Assembly (NCBI GenBank): GCA_965247175.1 | Contig: OZ252006.1 | Location: 4,154,001 to 4,218,000, forward strand | Direction: 5' to 3' | DNA: 64,000 nt | DNA from: JANQMX01 sp965247175 | GTDB taxonomy: Bacteria > Pseudomonadota > Alphaproteobacteria > Kiloniellales > DSM-21159 | Shown here: one piece after another, positions 52,212-64,000 of the stretch | Layout: every line of letters begins with the position of its first letter | Position numbering within the stretch: position 1 is the first letter of the stretch | Program-made: the position numbers and the translations under genes | The notes under the pieces: model-generated | Database searches by the model: none | Told to the model about the DNA's origin: nothing | The model's input: only the letters and a program-made list of their open reading frames with translations

Positions 52212-53099
52212 CTAGACCATCTCGGTCTTGGGGTCGGCCGTCTTCGGCCGGCGTATCAGGATGATGCCGACCCCGGCGATGGTCAGCAGGCCGCCGACCG
52301 CGATCTGCCAGCTCAGTACCTCATTGAGGAAGAGAATGCCCGACAGCACACCCCAGACTGGGATCAGCAGCGAGAAGGCCATGATGAGATTGACCGTGTA
52401 GCGCTTGAGCATGCGGTACCAGAGGCCATAGCCGAGAACCATGACGGCGAGGCCATTGTAGGCGACGGCCAGCCAGCCGTCCCAGCCGCTAGCAGTGATG
52501 GCTTGCCACTGCCCCTGTTCCAGAATCAGCGAAGCGATGAGCAGCTGCGGCACCGCGAACAGCGACATCCAGGCGCTGATGGTCCAGCCGTCGAGCGCCT
52601 CCAGCCTTTTCACCTGCACGTTGGAAACGGCCCAGATGAGAGCGGCGGTGATGACCGCGAGCAAGGCGATGAACTCGCCCTGGGGCCTCGGCATGCCGGC
52701 GATCAGCGCTACGCCGGCAAAGGCGATGGCCATGCCAAGCCCCCGGCGCCAGCCGAGCGTATCCTTGAACAGGAAGGCTGCGAGGATGGCGGCGAAGGGA
52801 ACCTGAAGCTGGATGGCAATCGCGGCGGATGACACATCGACATACTTCAGGGCCGAGAACATCAGGGCGAAATGCAGGAAGCCCAAGGTCACGGAGACAC
52901 CGAAGACCGGCAGCCAGTAGCCCTTCGGCGGCTTGACGAAGGGCAACAGGGCGACGGCGACCAGGGCGAAGCGCAAGGCGATGAAAAGCAGCGGCGGAAA
53001 GCTCTCCAGACCGAACTTCACCACCGCGAAATTCATGCCCCAGATCAGGGTCACGAAAACGAGGATGGCAATGTCGCGTGGGTGAAGCTCGAAGCTCAC
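52212..53099 (-). CDS. EamA-family (DMT superfamily) transporter
   Basis: 295-aa inner-membrane protein with ten TM helices in two EamA repeats. Typical segments are LIWGMNFAVVKFGLESFPPLLFIALR at the start of repeat one (given here as the family-defining region) and WYRMLKRYTVNLIMAFSLLIPVWGVL in repeat two. The family exports metabolites such as amino acids (RhtA, YddG); the substrate is not predictable. The start is GTG with a poor ribosome binding site, 25 bp after the TerB/J gene. Confidence 0.88.
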   Translation of the reverse strand: MSFELHPRDIAILVFVTLIWGMNFAVVKFGLESFPPLLFIALRFALVAVALLPFVKPPKGYWLPVFGVSVTLGFLHFALMFSALKYVDVSSAAIAIQLQVPFAAILAAFLFKDTLGWRRGLGMAIAFAGVALIAGMPRPQGEFIALLAVITAALIWAVSNVQVKRLEALDGWTISAWMSLFAVPQLLIASLILEQGQWQAITASGWDGWLAVAYNGLAVMVLGYGLWYRMLKRYTVNLIMAFSLLIPVWGVLSGILFLNEVLSWQIAVGGLLTIAGVGIILIRRPKTADPKTEMV

Positions 53100-53124
53100 G
53101 GTCTAACAGGGCCCATGGGTCGCC

Positions 53125-53871
53125 CTAGTTGAAGCCGCGCATCTTCTGGATGCGCTCGTAGGCCTCGTTGATGGTGGCAAGCTTCTCGTTGGCGATCTGG
53201 ATGAATTCCTCAGGCATGCCTTGGGCGACCAGGCGGTCCGGGTGGTTCTCCCGCACCAGGCGTCGGTAGGCGGCCTTGATCTCTTCCTCGCTTGCCGCGT
53301 GCTCGACGCCGAGCACCTGATAGGGATCGCGGCTGTCCGGCCCCATGTTTGACGCGCGGATGCGCGCCCAGTCGGCTTCGTCGAAACCGAAGCAGGTGGC
53401 GACCTGCTCCAGGAATGCAAGCTCCGGCTCGGTGACCTGCCCATCGGCGCGCGCGATATGGAACAGACCGTCGAGCAGCTCTTCCAAAACGCCGAGGTTG
53501 CCGGCGAACATGCGGCCGAGCTGCTTGGCGTAGGGCTCGAAGCCGCGCGCGTCCTTGCGCGCCTGGTTGAAGACCCGGCCGACGTTCTTCATCTCCTCGG
53601 GCGGGACGTGGAAGACCTCCTTGAAGGCGGAGACCTCGTCGCGCGTCACCTTGCCGTCGACCTTGGCCAGCTTGGCGCCCAGCACGATGACGCCGACCGT
53701 AAAGGCGATGTTCTTGGTCGCATCGTCGCTCTCGGTCTTGGCGGCTTCCGGCCCGGTGCTCTCGCGCATCATATCGACAGCGTGACCGGCCAGTCCGCCG
53801 ACCAGCGCGCCGATCGGTCCGCCCAAGGCAAAGCCAGCCCCGGCCCCTATCATCTTGCCCCAGATACTCAT
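53125..53871 (-). CDS. TerB-like/DjlA-type protein with C-terminal J domain
   Basis: 248-aa protein. A short glycine-rich hydrophobic N-terminus (GAGAGFALGGPIGALVGGLAG) may anchor it in the membrane; residues about 45-165 form a TerB-like helical domain (KLAKVDGKVTRDEVSAFKEVF, ADGQVTEPELAFLEQVA, each with an acidic metal-type loop). The last 70 residues are a J domain with the His-Pro-Asp motif in RENHPDRLVAQG that would stimulate DnaK. The order matches DjlA, a membrane co-chaperone. It is divergent from the GNAT gene. Confidence 0.9.
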   Translation of the reverse strand: MSIWGKMIGAGAGFALGGPIGALVGGLAGHAVDMMRESTGPEAAKTESDDATKNIAFTVGVIVLGAKLAKVDGKVTRDEVSAFKEVFHVPPEEMKNVGRVFNQARKDARGFEPYAKQLGRMFAGNLGVLEELLDGLFHIARADGQVTEPELAFLEQVATCFGFDEADWARIRASNMGPDSRDPYQVLGVEHAASEEEIKAAYRRLVRENHPDRLVAQGMPEEFIQIANEKLATINEAYERIQKMRGFN

Positions 53872-54238
53872 CGCAGCTTTCTAGCGTGGTGATCCCGATG
53901 TCCTATCATTATTGCGCCGGCGCGATCTAGGACCTTCAAAATTCGCAAATCACCCCTGATTCATCGTCTGCCTGGCGCCGCGACTCCGGCGTCGCTGCCC
54001 GGCTGTGTGGCGCGCGCAAGAATGTGGCGCCCGGAGCATCCTCCATGTTCGGTCTGCCTGCCAAGGCTCGGCCCGACGCTCACAATCTTTCTTTCTCAAT
54101 GTGTTACACGTTTTGTTCGTTGATTCCAGATAGATGCCTGGTGAAATGGCAATACGGCACGGCGGACGAGCGTCGGCGCCTCGGGAGAAAAACGCGATCG
54201 TTGGAGGCGTCTTCCTGCAGCCCTATAGGGAGACGACC
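53872..54238. other. intergenic region without recognisable gene
   Basis: This 367-bp gap separates divergent genes. It contains an AT-richer stretch around 54080-54125, likely promoter territory for the acetyltransferase, but I see no convincing -35/-10 pair, RNA gene or repeat. Confidence 0.5.
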
Positions 54239-54799
54239 GTGTCAGCCATACGCATCCTGCCGCCCTATGAGAGGCGGCTTCTCAGCGACCATCTCAATCG
54301 ACTGGACCGTGAAGACCTGCACCTGCGCTTCGGCGGCTATCTCTCGCCATGCGCCGTCGAGCGCTACGTGGACAACCTCTCCTGGATGAGCGGCGTCGTC
54401 CTGGTGTGGGAGGTCGACGGCGAGGTGCGCGGCTGCGGCGAGTTGGTCAACGACCAAGCGGTCTTGCCCAGCGCCGCCGAGTTTGCCGTCACCATCGAGC
54501 GTGAATGGCAGGGCCAAGGCGCCGGCCTCGCCCTCATGCATGCTGCGCTTCTGGTGGCCCGCAATCGCGGGCTCAGGCGTGTTCATCTGCTCTGCCTGGC
54601 GGAGAATCCGCGCATGATGCGGCTGGCCCGTGCCTGTGGCGCCAAGCTGACGTGGGAGGAGGGCGAGATCATGGGCGAGATCGCTTTGCCGCCGGCCAAT
54701 CCCTTCAGCCTTGTGCAAGAGGGCGTGCAGCTGCTCGGCGGCCTGGCCGCTCACAGCCTGCACGACGTTCGTCGATCAGCCGCGAAGACGGCACGCTAA
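54239..54799 (+). CDS. GNAT family N-acetyltransferase
   Basis: 186-aa acetyltransferase. Motif A is visible as FAVTIEREWQGQGAGLALMHAALLVA, with the Q-G-Q-G-A-G pyrophosphate loop, and motif B as VHLLCLAENPRMMRLARACGAKL. GTG 54239 is chosen because AGGGAG lies 6 bp upstream and translation from there gives the usual N-terminus SAIRILPPYERR; an ATG at 54134 would add 35 atypical residues. The substrate is unknown. Conserved segments such as DLHLRFGGYLSP occur in GNATs fused to or next to stress proteins; here a UspA gene follows 196 bp downstream. Confidence 0.87.
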   Translation: MSAIRILPPYERRLLSDHLNRLDREDLHLRFGGYLSPCAVERYVDNLSWMSGVVLVWEVDGEVRGCGELVNDQAVLPSAAEFAVTIEREWQGQGAGLALMHAALLVARNRGLRRVHLLCLAENPRMMRLARACGAKLTWEEGEIMGEIALPPANPFSLVQEGVQLLGGLAAHSLHDVRRSAAKTAR

Positions 54800-54995
54800 A
54801 GCTTGAGCGCCTGGGCCGCTGACGGGGCGTGAGCGAGCAAGGCCCTGGACCGCAGCGCGATTGGGTGGAATGCTGTCGCATCCGGACCGAGATGCAGGCC
54901 ACTCGCTTGGCAAGATCGAGCCCTTGGGGTGCGTCCCGGACGACGCCAATCGCGCCGCAGAGCGCGAAGGTCAGCACACTGCCAGGGAGTTGCTC

Positions 54996-55439
54996 ATGTT
55001 CTCTAAAATCCTCTGCGGGGTCGACGGCTCCGAACCTTCAATGCGCGCGGCGCAGACGGCGGCCGAGCTGGCGCATAAGTTCGGCGGCAACTTGATCTAC
55101 CTGATGGTCACCAAGGAGTTTCGACTGACCGACGAGGCCAAGCAGTACGTGGAACTGGAGCAGCTCAGCGGCGAGCCGCAATACGTTCTGGAGGAATACG
55201 CGGAGAACTGCCTGCGCGAGGCCGCGCGCATGGCCAAGGACATGGGCGTGGCTAACGTGCGCAAGGAGGTCAAGACCGGCAATCCGGCCAGGACCATTGT
55301 GCAGGAAGCCGATTTGATGAAGGCCGACTGCATTGTCATCGGCGGCCGCGGCCTCGGCGACATCGGCTCCATCCTACTCGGCTCCGTGTCCCACAAGGTG
55401 ACCAGCCTGGCGAAGTGCACCGTCATCACGGTGCGCTAG
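54996..55439 (+). CDS. universal stress protein, UspA family
   Basis: 147-aa cytoplasmic alpha/beta protein. It begins KILCGVDGSEPSMRAAQTAA and ends with the nucleotide-loop GGRGLGDIGSILLGSVSHKV followed by CTVITVR, the G-x2-G-x9-G(S/T) pattern of ATP-binding Usp proteins. ATG 54996 has AGGGAG 7 bp upstream; longer in-frame extensions lack this. It is convergent with the DmdA-like gene, 10 bp away. Confidence 0.92.
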   Translation: MFSKILCGVDGSEPSMRAAQTAAELAHKFGGNLIYLMVTKEFRLTDEAKQYVELEQLSGEPQYVLEEYAENCLREAARMAKDMGVANVRKEVKTGNPARTIVQEADLMKADCIVIGGRGLGDIGSILLGSVSHKVTSLAKCTVITVR

Positions 55440-55449
55440 TTCCTCCTGT

Positions 55450-56607
55450 TTAGGCGGCGCCGGCTTTGACGATTTCTTTCTGCGGGTCATAGAACGGGAA
55501 GGGCACGGCGGTGGCTTGGCGCGGCCCGCCGGGAACCTCGACGCTGACACTGCCGCCTTGCGCCACCGCGTCCTTGGCAAGCAGCGCCAAGGCGATGTTC
55601 TTCTCCAGCCGTGGCGAGTAGACGGCGGAGGTGACCTTGCCGAGCACCGCGCCGTTGGCCCCATGCACTGGCCAGGCTTGCTCGTTGCCGGGCAAGGCCG
55701 GCCCGGCGATTTCCAAACCGATCATCTCCCGGCGCGCACCTTCGGCGGCGATGCGCCGGAGTGCGGGCAGGCTGACGCAATCGCTCGGGAGATCGAGGGA
55801 CACCAGACGCTCCAGGCCGAGCTCGAAGGGGTCGACCGTCAGGTCCATGTCGGCGCCATAGGACAGCAGACCCGCCTCGATGCGGCGGATGGTCGAAGGC
55901 GCGCCCGGGCGAATGCCATAGCTCTTGCCAGCCGCCATGATGCGCTCCCACAGCTCGTCGCCGCGGCTGCCGTCGCAGAGGAAGATCTCGTAGCCCAGCT
56001 CGTTGCTCCAGCCGGTGCGCGAGACGACGAGGGGAATGCCGTCCAGCTCGGTCTCGCGGAAACGGAAGTACTTCAGCTCCTCGATCCAGTGACCGAAGAG
56101 ACCGTGCATGACGTCGCGCGAGTGGGGGCCTTGGACCTGCAGGGGCGAGACGTCCGGCTCGCCCACGTGCACGTCAAAGCCGCCGGCGGCGGCCAGACCT
56201 TTGGCCCAGAGCAGCACGTCGCTGTCGGCCAGCGAGAGCCAGAAGCAGTCATCGGCCAGCTTGAGCAGGACGGGATCGTTGACGATGCCGCCGGTCTCTT
56301 CGCAGAGCAGGACGTAGCGGCACTGGCCGACCTTCGTCTTGGAGAGATCGCGCGGTGTCATGTACTGCACCAGACGGGCCGCATCCCGCCCTTTGATCTC
56401 CACCTGGCGCTCGACCGCGACGTCCCACAGGGTCACGTTGTTCACGAGATGCCAGAAGTCGGCCTCCGCACCCTCATAGTAGACCGGCATGTACATGTGA
56501 TTGTAGACGGTATAGCTCTGGCAGCCCCAGCGCCGAGTGGCCTCGAAGAAGGGCGACTTGCGGATCCGCGGACCGATGGGAATCTTCGGCAGCTCGGCAG
56601 AGGACAT
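55450..56607 (-). CDS. GcvT/DmdA-like aminomethyltransferase
   Basis: 385-aa tetrahydrofolate-dependent methyltransferase of the GcvT superfamily. The N-terminal part (SYTVYNHMYMPVYYE, LWDVAVERQVEIKG, VQYMTPRDLSK) is closer to DMSP demethylase DmdA and its relatives than to glycine-cleavage GcvT, and no gcvH or gcvP is nearby. DmdA moves a methyl of dimethylsulfoniopropionate to THF, but many DmdA-like proteins have other substrates, and I cannot judge the substrate residues. It is divergent from the hydantoinase-type gene across 201 bp, which may link the two in one pathway. Confidence 0.8.
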   Translation of the reverse strand: MSSAELPKIPIGPRIRKSPFFEATRRWGCQSYTVYNHMYMPVYYEGAEADFWHLVNNVTLWDVAVERQVEIKGRDAARLVQYMTPRDLSKTKVGQCRYVLLCEETGGIVNDPVLLKLADDCFWLSLADSDVLLWAKGLAAAGGFDVHVGEPDVSPLQVQGPHSRDVMHGLFGHWIEELKYFRFRETELDGIPLVVSRTGWSNELGYEIFLCDGSRGDELWERIMAAGKSYGIRPGAPSTIRRIEAGLLSYGADMDLTVDPFELGLERLVSLDLPSDCVSLPALRRIAAEGARREMIGLEIAGPALPGNEQAWPVHGANGAVLGKVTSAVYSPRLEKNIALALLAKDAVAQGGSVSVEVPGGPRQATAVPFPFYDPQKEIVKAGAA

Positions 56608-56808
56608 GGCGAGGGGTGCTCCGGTTGAAGGCTCATGTTCGAGGCGTGAGATTAGGGCCCGATAGCCCGCCAAGACAAAGCAATTTAGTCCCTTCATTCC
56701 GTGCGGGCAGCGACCGGCTTCGACGGCCCTTGACCTTGCGGCACCTGCGCCCTTTTGTGCCAAGCCGGGCAAGCGAGGCTTGCCGAGTGGTGAGGAGGAC
56801 AGGCGCTT

Positions 56809-60459
<3,651 letters not shown>

Positions 60460-60468
60460 CTCCCAACG

Positions 60469-60499
60469 AAAAAGGCCGGCTCGCTAGAGCCGGCCTTTT
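60469..60499. terminator. bidirectional intrinsic terminator
   Basis: A 9-bp stem GGCCGGCTC/GAGCCGGCC with loop GCTA is flanked by A5 on the left and T4 on the right, so it can end both the hydantoinase mRNA (plus) and the petABC mRNA (minus). It lies between their convergent stops. Confidence 0.88.
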
Positions 60500-60522
60500 G
60501 CATTCAACATCCGCCCGGGCGG

Positions 60523-61404
60523 TCAGTGCATCTTGGACCAGACCTGACGCTTGATGGCGTAGAACAGCGCCGTCAGCACCAACAGGAAGATCAGCACCTT
60601 GATACCCATGCGCTTGCGATCCTCGAGCATGGGCTCGGCGGTCCACATCAGAAAAGCGGCGAGGTCCTCGGCCTGCTGCTCGACCGTCGCGGCCGTACCG
60701 TCCTGGTACTCGACGCCGTCGTCGAACAGCGGTGGCGCCATGGCGATGAGGCCACCCGGAACCTTCTCCATGATGGGCTCCCCGGTGTCTTCGTCGATCT
60801 CGCCGGTCGGGATCTCAAGCGAGCCCGGGAAGTAGCGGTTGTAGTAGAGGTTGCCCGGGTCGACGCCGGCGGGCGGATCCGTATAGCCGGTCAGCAGGAA
60901 ATAGAGGTAGTCGGAGCCGTTCGCGCGGGCCTTGGCCATGAGCGACAGGTCCGGCGGGTAGGCACCGCCATTGGCGAACTCGGCCGCCTTCCGATTCGGG
61001 AAGGGCGAGGGGAAGTGGTCGAAGGGCAGACCGGCGCGCTCGAACATCTCGCCTTCGTCGTTCGGTCCGTCGACCACGAAGTACTCGGCCGCGAAGGCCT
61101 TCACCTGGTCCGCGTTGTAGCCGAGGCCGCCGCTGTTGTTCCCGCTGTCGGGCCCGTCGCCGAGGTTGCGGAAGCTGATCAGCCGCAGGCCGTGACAGGC
61201 CGCGCAGACCTCTCGGTAGACCTGGAAGCCACGCTGCAACTGCATCCGGTCGAAGGTTCCGAAGATGCCGTCGAAGGAAAAGTCGTGGTTCGGCACATCG
61301 ATGGCGCCGGCGGCATGTGCGGCCTGGGGCATGCCGATGCCGAGGCTGAGCACAGCGGCGGCAAGCAGACGGCCGGGGCCGAATTTCAACAGGCGGCGGT
61401 TCAT
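60523..61404 (-). CDS. petC: cytochrome c1 of the bc1 complex
   Basis: 293-aa subunit of complex III that passes electrons from the Rieske centre to cytochrome c. A cleavable signal ends near AHA at residue 31; the heme-binding motif is Cys67-A-A-Cys70-His71; the axial Met is probably in GGLIAMAPPLFDDGVEY; the C-terminal TM helix is MGIKVLIFLLVLTALFYAI. It is not fused to cytochrome b, unlike fbcH of some Rhizobiales. ATG overlaps the cytochrome b stop (ATGA). Confidence 0.97.
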   Translation of the reverse strand: MNRRLLKFGPGRLLAAAVLSLGIGMPQAAHAAGAIDVPNHDFSFDGIFGTFDRMQLQRGFQVYREVCAACHGLRLISFRNLGDGPDSGNNSGGLGYNADQVKAFAAEYFVVDGPNDEGEMFERAGLPFDHFPSPFPNRKAAEFANGGAYPPDLSLMAKARANGSDYLYFLLTGYTDPPAGVDPGNLYYNRYFPGSLEIPTGEIDEDTGEPIMEKVPGGLIAMAPPLFDDGVEYQDGTAATVEQQAEDLAAFLMWTAEPMLEDRKRMGIKVLIFLLVLTALFYAIKRQVWSKMH

Positions 61405-62723
61405 CGCATGGTCTCCGGTGAGTGCTCGGTTGATCGGGCCGGGGCGGCTGCCATGCCTCCGCCGCCAAGGACAGGCTCGCTGATCGAGGCCGGCAACGGC
61501 ATGGGACGCTCGAGCCGGCTGAGCATCGGCAGGACGACCAGGAAGTGGACGAAGTACCAAACTGTCGCGACTTGGCCGATCTCGGTGTAGGGGCTCTCTG
61601 CCGGCATGGCGCCGATGTAGCCGAGCACCAGGCAGTCGATCACGAAGATCCAGAAGAACCATTTGAAGTACGGACGGAAGCGGCCGCTGCGGATCGGCGA
61701 ACTGTCGAGCCAGGGCAGCACGAAGAGCACCGCGATGGAGGCGAACATGGCGATCACGCCGCCGAGCTTGGCCTCGATCAGCACGATGCCCGTAAAGGGG
61801 ATGCTGATGTCGAAGGTGACCGCCCGCAGGATCGCGTAGAAGGGCAGGAAGTACCACTCCGGCACGATGTGCGGCGGGGTCACCAGCGGATTGGCTTCGA
61901 TGTAGTTGTCCGGGTGGCCCATGTAGTTCGGCGCGTAGAAGATGAACGCGGCGAAGAAGATGAAGAAGACACCCAGCCCGAAGAGGTCCTTCGTCGTGTA
62001 GTAGGGGTGGAAGGGGATCTTGTCCTGCGGTCCCTTGGCGTCGATGCCGAGCGGGTTGTTCGACCCGAAGCGGTGCAGCGCCCAAAGGTGCAGGAAGGCC
62101 ACGGCGGCGATCACGAAGGGCAGCAGGTAGTGCAACGCGTAGAAGCGGTTGAGGGTCGGGTTGTCGACCGCGAAGCCGCCCCACAGCCAAGCCACGATCG
62201 CATCGCCGATGCCCCAGGGAATGGCCGAGAACAGGTTGGTGATCACCGTGGCGCCCCAGAAGGACATCTGCCCCCAAGGCAGCACGTAACCCATGAAGGC
62301 GGTGGCCATCATCAGCAGCAGGATGATGACGCCGAGTGCCCATAGGATTTCTCGCGGCGCCTTGTAGGACCCGTAGTAGAGGCCCCGGAAGATATGGATG
62401 TAGACCACGATGAAGAAGAACGAGGCGCCGTTCATGTGGATGTAGCGGATGAGCCAACCGTAGTTGACGTCGCGCATGATGCGCTCGACGGAGTCGAAGG
62501 CGTAGTCCACATGCGGCGTGTACTGCATGGCCAGCAGGATGCCCGTGACGATCATGATCACCAGGGCGATGCCGGCCAGCGAGCCGAAGTTCCACATGTA
62601 GTTCAGATTGCGCGGCGTAGGATACTCGTTGAGCTCCTTGTTCATCATCGTGAAGATCGGCAGCCGATGGTCGATCCACTTGATGACTCCGTTGCCGATA
62701 CCGCTGCTGCTGGTGCTGCTCAT
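61401..62723 (-). CDS. petB: cytochrome b of the bc1 complex
   Basis: 440-aa eight-helix membrane subunit with both quinone sites and the two b hemes. His pairs appear in GWLIRYIHMNGASFFF with IVVYIHIFRG and in FYALHYLLPFV with LHLWALHRFGS; the Qo-site motif PEWY is present (HIVPEWYFLPFYAIL). The ATG has AGGAG 8 bp upstream; a GTG codon directly before it is an alternative start. Confidence 0.98.
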   Translation of the reverse strand: MSSTSSSGIGNGVIKWIDHRLPIFTMMNKELNEYPTPRNLNYMWNFGSLAGIALVIMIVTGILLAMQYTPHVDYAFDSVERIMRDVNYGWLIRYIHMNGASFFFIVVYIHIFRGLYYGSYKAPREILWALGVIILLLMMATAFMGYVLPWGQMSFWGATVITNLFSAIPWGIGDAIVAWLWGGFAVDNPTLNRFYALHYLLPFVIAAVAFLHLWALHRFGSNNPLGIDAKGPQDKIPFHPYYTTKDLFGLGVFFIFFAAFIFYAPNYMGHPDNYIEANPLVTPPHIVPEWYFLPFYAILRAVTFDISIPFTGIVLIEAKLGGVIAMFASIAVLFVLPWLDSSPIRSGRFRPYFKWFFWIFVIDCLVLGYIGAMPAESPYTEIGQVATVWYFVHFLVVLPMLSRLERPMPLPASISEPVLGGGGMAAAPARSTEHSPETMR

Positions 62724-62734
62724 CACGCCTGCTC

Positions 62735-63283
62735 CTAGCCGATCTGCACGACGGTTTCTTCGACGAACTCGTATGGCGGCACCAACAGGTTGGTGGGCGC
62801 CGGGCCCTTACGGATGCGTCCGGAGGTATCGTAGTGCGAGCCGTGGCAGGGGCAGAACCAGCCGCCGTACTCGCCCTTCTCCTCACCGACCTTCTGGCCC
62901 GAGGGGATGCACCCGAGATGCGTGCAAACACCGACCATCACCAGGTACTCCGCCTTGATCCGCCGCTCTTCGTCGGTCTGCGGATCGCGCAGTTCGTCCA
63001 AGGGAACGACTTCGGCTTCGGAGATTTCATCGACTGTGCGGTGGCGGATGAAAACCGGCTTGCCGCGCCAGGTGACCGTGATGGCCTGGCCGACTTCGAT
63101 CGGGGAGACGTCGACCTCGATCGAGGCCAATGCCAAGACGTCGGCCGAGGGATTGAGGGAATCGAGCAGCGGCCAGGCAACAATACCCACACCGACCACA
63201 CCGGCGGCGCCGCCCAGCAGATAGATGAAATCCCGCTTGCTTTCGTCCGTATCGTCCCGCGGTGGGTTCGTCGCCTCAGCCAT
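62735..63283 (-). CDS. petA: Rieske iron-sulfur subunit of the bc1 complex
   Basis: 182-aa protein with an N-terminal Lys-Arg (SKRDFIYLLGG) Tat-type signal anchor and a C-terminal 2Fe-2S domain. Ligands are Cys120/His122 in VCTHLGC and Cys144/His147 in CPCHGSHYD, with the disulfide Cys125-Cys146 also present. First gene of petABC, 11 bp upstream of cytochrome b. A 285-bp region upstream, shared with the divergent trmL, should contain its promoter. Confidence 0.98.
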   Translation of the reverse strand: MAEATNPPRDDTDESKRDFIYLLGGAAGVVGVGIVAWPLLDSLNPSADVLALASIEVDVSPIEVGQAITVTWRGKPVFIRHRTVDEISEAEVVPLDELRDPQTDEERRIKAEYLVMVGVCTHLGCIPSGQKVGEEKGEYGGWFCPCHGSHYDTSGRIRKGPAPTNLLVPPYEFVEETVVQIG

Positions 63284-63568
63284 CGTCTCTGGTATCCTTC
63301 TCCGACCGGGATGATTGTCTTCTTTGGTCTTCGCCGCTGAACGGTCGCTCTGCGGCTATTGCTGTACAATCCTGCTATACATCTTGACGGCTGCCTGGGA
63401 AATTCTCCGCGACACGCTGCCGCATTCCAAAAGCCTACCTCATCTCTGTGGTCATTGGCTTCGGCTTTGCGGCCAACCAGCCTTTTCCTTGCTTGCCGAG
63501 CGGTATAGATGACAGCGCCCTGTGGCGTAAAGCCCACCTGAGCAGAGCTTAACAAGCCCGCAGTTCTT

Positions 63569-64000
63569 ATGCGCCTCGCTCTCTATCAGCCGGACATTCC
63601 CCAGAACACCGGAGCCGTGCTGCGTCTGGCGGCCTGCATGGGTGTCGGCGTGGACATTATCGAGCCTTGCGGCTTCCTGCTCGACGACCGGCGGATGCGG
63701 CGGGCCGGCATGGATTATCTCGATGCCGTGGACTGGCGCCGGCATCCCGGCTGGGGTGCTTTTCGTGCGGAGCTGGCCGGCGGTGGAGCCAAGCAGCGCT
63801 TGATCCTGCTGACCACCGGCGCTGAGACTCCCCACCACCAGTTCGAGTTCTCGGCGCACGACGTGTTGCTGCTCGGTCGCGAGACGGCAGGAGTGCCGCC
63901 GGAGGTCCATGCCGCTGCCGACGCCCGCATTCGCGTGCCCATGCAGCCGGGCCTGCGGTCGCTCAATCAGGCCACGGCAGCCGCTCTGGTCTTGGGCGAG
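63569..64000 (+). CDS. trmL: tRNA (cytidine(34)-2'-O)-methyltransferase, 3' truncated by window edge
   Basis: SPOUT-class methyltransferase that modifies the wobble base of tRNA-Leu isoacceptors. The frame starts MRLALYQPDIPQNTGAVLRLAACMGVG and reaches LLLGRETAGVPPEVHAAADARIRVPM and GLRSLNQATAAALVLGE, covering 144 codons of a protein that is usually about 155 aa. The trefoil-knot motifs NTG, GRETAGVP and SLNQATA are present. The remaining C-terminus lies beyond the window. Its position, divergent from petA, is common in alphaproteobacteria. Confidence 0.93.
   Translation, partial: MRLALYQPDIPQNTGAVLRLAACMGVGVDIIEPCGFLLDDRRMRRAGMDYLDAVDWRRHPGWGAFRAELAGGGAKQRLILLTTGAETPHHQFEFSAHDVLLLGRETAGVPPEVHAAADARIRVPMQPGLRSLNQATAAALVLGE

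Overview
The window is a dense, GC-rich chromosomal segment, probably from an alphaproteobacterium near the Rhodospirillales. The evidence is the gene order mraZ-rsmH-ftsL-ftsI-murE-murF-mraY-murD-ftsW-murG-murC-murB-ddl-ftsQ-ftsA-ftsZ followed by bamD-recN-ligA, an unfused petABC (Rieske, cytochrome b, cytochrome c1) operon divergent from a trmL-like gene, a bacterial type A RNase P RNA, and 4-bp ATGA/GTGA coupling of many genes. The left edge cuts a GH65 glycoside phosphorylase and the right edge cuts trmL.

Left third (1-20.1 kb) is accessory and housekeeping-poor: a GH65 C-terminus, an RND efflux pair (lipoprotein adaptor plus HAE1-type pump), a DCC-family thiol protein, a 37-codon ORF followed by a 108-aa unknown protein, a hemolysin III-type membrane protein, an FHA-TM-trypsin-like protease, a PLP decarboxylase-like enzyme and an orphan lipoprotein. 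Next comes a putative catabolic cluster: M20-type amidohydrolase and AstE/aspartoacylase-type hydrolase, divergent from a non-pyrrolysine MttB-type methyltransferase. After it lie a HlyD/DUF2955 efflux pair, a MarC protein, a small lipoprotein and an AT-rich, probably acquired membrane protein.

Middle (20.2-31.8 kb): a UvrD-family helicase coupled to prmA, a 383-bp gap with a strong minus-strand terminator that suggests an unannotated small RNA, an aminopeptidase P, a pentapeptide-repeat protein, then (minus strand) ligA, recN and bamD. The dcw cell-wall and division cluster (31.9-50.9 kb, all minus strand) is almost completely overlapping from mraZ to ddl. A row of TGGG repeats with 10-bp period lies inside the likely mraZ promoter and fits a MraZ autoregulatory operator. 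lpxC, often found between ftsZ and bamD in this class, is absent; two hairpins occupy that gap.

Right part (51-64 kb): rnpB with a near-consensus promoter that overlaps the stop codon of an AmpD-like amidase, an EamA transporter, a TerB/J-domain protein, a GNAT acetyltransferase, a universal stress protein, a DmdA/GcvT-like aminomethyltransferase divergent from a fused hydantoinase/5-oxoprolinase, and the petABC operon. Apart from MraZ no transcription factor gene is visible. I found no tRNA, CRISPR array, insertion sequence or prophage. No complete novel system is proven; the best leads are the small RNA, the methylated-compound clusters and the orphan envelope proteins.
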